From Protopterus annectens (taxonomy: Eukaryota; Chordata; Ceratodontiformes; Protopteridae): a stretch of DNA of 64,000 nt. Both the position numbers and the translations under genes were made by a program. Shown here piece after piece: positions 59,555 through 64,000 of the stretch. The stretch lies in contig NC_056735.1 of the NCBI RefSeq assembly GCF_019279795.1, positions 1,933,880,199 to 1,933,944,198 on the forward strand, given 5' to 3'. Below the pieces are notes generated by a model. The model was not told the DNA's origin. It saw only the letters and a program-made list of their open reading frames with translations, and did not search any database. How positions within the stretch are numbered: position 1 is the stretch's first letter; each line of letters opens with the position of its first letter.

Positions 59555-59862
59555 CTTCGAAATTCATATGATCGAAGATCATATGATCGAAGTTTTAAAA
59601 CTCTGAAATCCTAAACGGAGTAGCATACAGCTCAAAATGGGAGATTTTACTTTTTCTGACAATAGTGCGATCTTGGCGTTGGTATATTTAAGTAGCGGGG
59701 GTAGGGGGTCAGGGGGCTTGACCCCCTACAAAAACATGTTTTGTGATGTGCTGCCTGCTTTTTTTGGTGGGGGTCTTCTTAATTTTGAGATTCCAAAATC
59801 TTAATGTTCTGAATTTGATATTCTGAACCTCGGGATTTTGGCATTTCGAAATTAAGAAGTGA
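59554..59862. mobile_element. Foldback/MITE-like element (shared core copy 4)
   Basis: The left end is a near-palindrome (ACTTCGAAATTCATATGATC with a local inverted copy, to 59,598). The right end, 59,775-59,859, is an 85-nt hairpin (CTTCTTAATTTTGAGATTCC against its inverse). Read inward from the right the end is CACTTCTTAATTTCGAAATG, resembling the end of element 3. The core at 59,665-59,731 is GTGCGATCTTGGC then GTTGGTATATTTAAGTAG with three G5 runs and ACCCCCTAC. Confidence 0.65.
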
Positions 59863-60001
59863 ATCCATATGTGTGTATTACATATAAATAACAAGGATGT
59901 CATCTTAGCTGTTGCTGTGATTGTATGTTATGTAACTGTGTTATTTAGATATATGTGGCAGTCTATATCAGCCTACACATTTATTTTGCTTTCTATCTCT
60001 C

Positions 60002-60065
<64 letters not shown>

Positions 60066-60066
60066 T
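60002..60066. repeat. (CT)n-(AT)n compound microsatellite
   Basis: CT units switch to AT units near 60,021. Confidence 0.95.
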
Positions 60067-60479
60067 TCCACATAGCAGCTTTTTGCACAAATGATGCAGC
60101 AGGCATGGGCTCAAGTTAGCTAAGTGTAGGAGTATGCCCAGTGTGACTGTCAGTAATTACAAGGTGACTCCAGGCCAGACCTACCCGTATGCTAATCCTG
60201 GATTTGGTGTGCTGCAGCCAGTTTTGTCCAAGGCATTCCCTGGCTTTTTGCTGAACACAATTTATGACCCATACCTATCAAGTGTACAGATTGTAATAGA
60301 ATGTCTAGGGTATTGCATCATATTTTTGGTACGTTTTACATAGCATTGTGATTTTCTGGCATATTAGGGACAAAACATTATAGACTGATGTTAAGAAATG
60401 GTGAGAGACATATAAGTTACTGACTCCATACACATCAGGATATTCATGCTAATGCAAGACCCGTTATTCTATCAACTTT

Positions 60480-60940
60480 CCACATTTGTCTGGCCAATAG
60501 GCAATCCTTCTACTTATATTTGGACCTTTGTCCCTCTGTTGTTCATGGCTTTGTCCACATTCCCTGCTCTAAGAGGTTGAGAGGTATGATGTGACTGGAG
60601 TACATGATGTAACACCACACACAGGGTGACAGCCTTCATACCTCTCAGTGTACATGATTTTGCAGAATGTCCAGCATTCTGCCTTATATATGTGCTCTAT
60701 TCCTCATACAATTGTGTTTTTCCAGTAATATACAATAACATACAGTTCACTAAGTTGTAAGTACTGACACAGTTAAGTGATGGCCTTTACATACTGCGGC
60801 TAATCTGATCAGTGGCAACCTGCTGTTATACTAACCTCCTTCTAGGTCAGTCAAAGCATGTATAATGTCTGTAGGTTTTGACCTCTGTCTCATTTTTTTC
60901 TCTGGCTTTGTCCAGCTTCCTTGCAGTAGCAGATTACAGT
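60480..60940 (+). repeat. MITE-like dispersed repeat, copies 3a and 3b
   Basis: 60,510-60,595 matches the right end of the 13.7-kb copy (GGACCTTTGTCC, GGCTTTGTCC, GAGAGGTATG). 60,630-60,935 then starts anew (CATACCTCTCAG, TTTTGCAGAATGTCCAG) and ends TCTGGCTTTGTCCAGC. So a truncated copy and a fuller copy are joined tail to head, with GAGAGGTATG and CATACCTCTC facing each other. Confidence 0.55.
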
Positions 60941-60984
60941 GTTATGACAGTCTGGGACTCCTACCATATGAGTAGCTCACATGC

Positions 60985-61065
60985 AAAAGTTCTATGTGCG
61001 GCCAGCTTTGAACCATCAACCATGCTAATGTCTTTGGCCCAGTGAGCCACACCTGCCTCCAGAAA
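60985..61065 (-). repeat. tRNA-like SINE head (minus strand)
   Basis: The reverse complement gives GTGTGGCTCACTGGGCCAAA (box A) then TGATGGTTCAAAGCTGG (box B). Confidence 0.5.
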
Positions 61066-61698
61066 GTCAGGTTTAATTTGTCACAATATCAACAACATAC
61101 AGACATACACTGTGACTCCTGATGTAACCCCTGCATTTTGTGGAAAATATAACATGTGGCCAGGTTCTTTGTGACAGCCCTGGAATTTTGTGATCTGCTG
61201 ATATATCCTTGCAAACATACTGTTACTGCAATTGTATGGGAACACTGATGTGTTGGGGGTAGGGAACTCTGGCACTGACAGTCGTGCAACTGTCCTGTGA
61301 CCCCGACTGTTTGGCATTTCCCTTGCATAATGCAGTGGAGTTTCCAGCCATGTGATCTAATGTATATAATGGGGAATCCAGTATTGGACAGAGTGCCTGT
61401 TGTCCCAAGTAGCTGTTAGTTCTCTGCAAGTAGCCCAGTAGCCCACTCTATTCCCTTACATACGTGCAGAAGTTCCATACATATGTATGCTACCATAGTC
61501 TAGTACCCTATTCATTCGTTGTATAGGACAGTGATTTACCTTGTGAATGCAGCAGTTGAGAGACCTGTGTTTCAGGGCTGACTCAGTCTGATGCATGCAG
61601 TACACAGCCAATGCATGGTTAGGTGCAGGTTGTGTGGTCTGGCTAGCATTCTTTTTACTATGTATTTGAGTTGGAGTAAGGTGTCAGTCCCTAGGACC

Positions 61699-62872
61699 CT
61701 AGATTGTCAGTGTATGTGCTATGCATGGTCTCTTGGCCAAGTCCAGGGCAAACTGGGCATGCCTATGTCTGCCTACAAGGACAGCCTCAGTGGGTTCCTC
61801 CTCTGAGTCCTGCTGTGGGTGTGACTGTGGTGACCTATGCACTGGTGGAGGACTGTGTATCCCTTTCCTCTGATGATCCTGCTTCAGCTGTTTCTGCAGG
61901 ATCATATTGTGTAGCATGGCACATACTGTGAACATCTGTACACATGTGGCTAGAGAGTACTAAAGGACTCCACCCTATATATATATCTAGGCACTGAACT
62001 GTGACTTCTGGAGCCCAAAAACATGCTCTATGATGTCCTAGTTTGTGTATGTGCCTCATTATGGCATTCTTTGGTGGGTGAGTGTGCATTTCTGATGGGT
62101 GTCATCATCCACAGTTCCAGTGTATAGCCAGCACCCCCCAGTAGATGGCCATATGGGATGTACCCCCCAGCAAACATCTGGTACAGCTGCGATGCATGCC
62201 AGATATGGGAGTCATGATAACTGCCAGGGCTGCCAGCACCACATTAATGATAATGCCCTGAGCATTGCACATGACCTGGCAGTTGATGGAGTGATACCCC
62301 TTGTAGTTGATGTAGACTCTACCCTCCCCACTGGGCAGTGCTTTGATGTGTACATGAGTGCATTCTATGGCACCCAGTTCCTCATGGTAGTGTGCTACAC
62401 TGTAGAAGAATTGCATACTGCTAGCCCTCTACTCAGGAGTGCAAGGTAAATAAATGTGCTCACTGTCACGTGTTAGCATAGTATCCAGGAACTGGAGTAC
62501 CCTGGATGCTGAGGTCTGTGAGACCCCCATCATGTCTCCAGTTTTTCTTTGGAAAGTACCTGTAGCAAGTATCTTAAAGGCTATACATACCTTTGGTTCC
62601 ATTGGGATGGGTTCCCCTCTGTTGGCTCTGGGTCTGAGTTGAGGGAGGCAGAGCTTGGTCAGTTCTTGTGGCATGTCATTGTCCAGCTAGTAGTGCTCTA
62701 CAATCTCCAGCTTATGTAGCTTCCAAAAGGTTACCATGGGCCTGAACACTCTTCTCCTTCTCTGTCTAGGCCTACTATCAGCAGCAGCAGCAGCCGTGAC
62801 CTCAGCATCTAGCACATACAGATGTAGCAGAGCTGCAGCAGTCCCTAGCATTGCTTTGGTTAAAAATCCCAT
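61699..62872 (-). pseudogene. PIF/Harbinger transposase, broken
   Basis: The start MGFLTKAMLGTAAALLHLYV is at 62,872. Conserved order is LPQLRPRANRGEPIPMEPKV, then IAFKILATGTFQR and GVSQTSASRVL (helix-turn-helix region), then the DDE core. GAIECTHVHIKA has Glu where GAIDGTH has the first catalytic Asp. KGYHSINCQVMCNAQG has Asn where an Asp is usual. MIYWGVLA-like and HPPKNAIMRHI follow, and FTVCAMLHNMILQKQ is the family C-terminal block after a frameshift near 61,930. Stops lie at about 62,687, 62,429 and 62,102. It would cut and paste the element with 3-bp target duplications if intact. It converges with the Myb-like gene at 54.2-56.2 kb. Confidence 0.85.
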
Positions 62873-63089
62873 ATTTCCACTCCACTGGTGCAGAGTATGG
62901 GTGTGAAATCAGATTGCAAAATGCATGAAACTTTTCTCATGCACTGCTGTATGTACAGTCTGTGTGATTGGCTACCTATGATGTATTCCACCTGCCAAGT
63001 ACATCATCAGTATTTTTATGGCCCAGTTTAAGTGGGTGCAGTGGTCATCAGTAATTTGTATATGATTGACTTTCCCAGGAAGTTTTTTT

Positions 63090-64000
63090 TTTTAAGCAGA
63101 CGTCCCTGCTAAGCACTGTGGCGTAGCATGCAAAACTGCACCGCAGATATAAACAATGCTCAGCACTCAATGGACACATCCCCATAGACGGGCATGCTCA
63201 GCACAGTGGCACGCCACCAAAAAGAATGCTCAAACTAGCTAGAACACGTGCCCTGATGGTAAACAAAGCTTAGTAGTCACTGGACACACACCCCTGCTCA
63301 TCTGAGTGACACAGCGTGCAAATAGGTGCTGCTGAGCTCCAATGTGGTCAAAGAAATACATGCGCACCTCCTTTTGATGCCAGCTACCTCTTCTATGGAC
63401 ACCAACATGGTTCTGGAGCTACATGGATCTGATCTGTGAGCACAGATACCCATTTTTGCTATTCAGTAACCCCAGCTCATTTGCTTACAGATCAGAGCAC
63501 AAATCCAGGAAACCACACTCTTTCAGACCCTGTGTCCTTATCAACCTCAGAAATGTACCATTGTACATGCTTCTTGAAAGGTCCTATGATGCATTATTGT
63601 CACATATTTTATTTTTTTTTTCATTTTTACACTTTTAAATGTTTGCTTTTTGCATAACGGCATGTTTGTACACTGCTGCACACCTCGGAAACATGATATG
63701 AGTATTAAAAAAATATTATTTTACATTATTTTACATTACTTTTTTGGACACACAGGGCATAATTTTGCTCATATCTGTGTCTGGTATTCTTTTTCTGTCT
63801 TTCTACCTGGGCTATTACAGCCCCTGTTCACTTGTTTACCTCATGTACACAGAATTTTTCCATGTACACTTTGGACACCAACATGGGGTCTGCACTAATG
63901 CCTAGCTGCATGCTGAATCACTCCAACACCCTCATTTGCATGCAATTCATCTGCTTATGAGGTGATTTGCATGCCATGGACACGTCCGTGTTTGCACATT
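63090..64000. mobile_element. Harbinger-like right terminus with subterminal TGCTNAGCA cluster
   Basis: GCTAAGCACTG, TGCTCAGCAC (twice) and GCTTAGTAGTCACTGG occur between 63,105 and 63,280, mirroring the motif cluster at 40.19-40.56 kb. The last 45 bases, reversed, resemble the left terminus at 39.86 kb (CAAACACGGA, GTCCATGGCATGC). The end itself would be a few dozen bases beyond the window. GGACACCAACATGG occurs twice (63,399 and 63,871). Confidence 0.45.

Overview
This window looks like intergenic or intronic DNA from a large-genome, non-mammalian vertebrate. The combination of Penelope-like elements with GIY-YIG nucleases, CR1/L2-type LINEs with an esterase ORF1, a Ngaro/DIRS-type tyrosine-recombinase retroelement, PIF/Harbinger DNA transposons and tRNA-derived SINEs would fit an amphibian, lungfish or similar lineage. 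That assignment is an inference from repeat content only. I see no host protein-coding gene, rRNA or functional tRNA gene. Almost every recognisable coding stretch is transposon-derived and broken. The one long open frame is the 475-codon reverse transcriptase/endonuclease ORF at 722-2149.

Layout, left third. A Harbinger Myb/SANT-like exon remnant (2-154) precedes a young, 5'-truncated Penelope-like element (701-2735) bracketed by a perfect 65-bp direct repeat. A block at 2990-3900 recurs near 50 kb. Simple repeats, a 33-bp minisatellite (7.34-7.61 kb) and a CR1-type LINE on the plus strand (9.7-13.5 kb) follow. After these come a 146-bp tandem array (16.5-17.1 kb), a LINE endonuclease fragment (20.0-20.9 kb), and two head-to-head Penelope-like elements: a minus-strand fragment at 21.6-22.6 kb and a full-structure but decayed plus-strand copy with pseudo-LTRs at 22.62-26.66 kb.

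Layout, middle. A third CR1 copy (29.4-30.96 kb) has lost its endonuclease and most of its reverse transcriptase. A Ngaro/DIRS-type element (31.69-37.81 kb) shows the split-repeat order A1-genes-B1-A2-B2 and carries gag finger, RT/RNase H, tyrosine recombinase and SGNH-hydrolase remnants. A foldback element (32.58-32.83 kb) sits inside its 5' region. At 39.8 kb a Harbinger-like left end begins, with a SINE and a Myb/SANT exon remnant. It is interrupted by a near-complete minus-strand CR1 (41.65-about 47.7 kb) that still has a 5' UTR made of about 257-bp tandem monomers.

Layout, right third. This part has several SINE-like heads and a foldback element with a clear 9-bp target-site duplication (51.53-51.92 kb). 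It also holds a second Harbinger gene pair: a spliced Myb-like gene on plus (54.2-56.2 kb) and a decayed transposase on minus (61.7-62.87 kb). Between them lie a 270-295-bp tandem array with embedded CA tracts and two more foldback elements. A Harbinger-like right terminus reaches the window edge.

The most novel-looking signal is a set of four foldback elements (32.6, 51.5, 58.8 and 59.6 kb). They share a G-rich internal core containing GTTGGTATATTTAAGTAG or a close variant, but their terminal hairpins differ and are largely unrelated in sequence. Other points of interest are hammerhead-like motifs in the Penelope-like 3' regions, the CR1 promoter-like monomers, and SGNH hydrolase domains in two unrelated retroelement classes.
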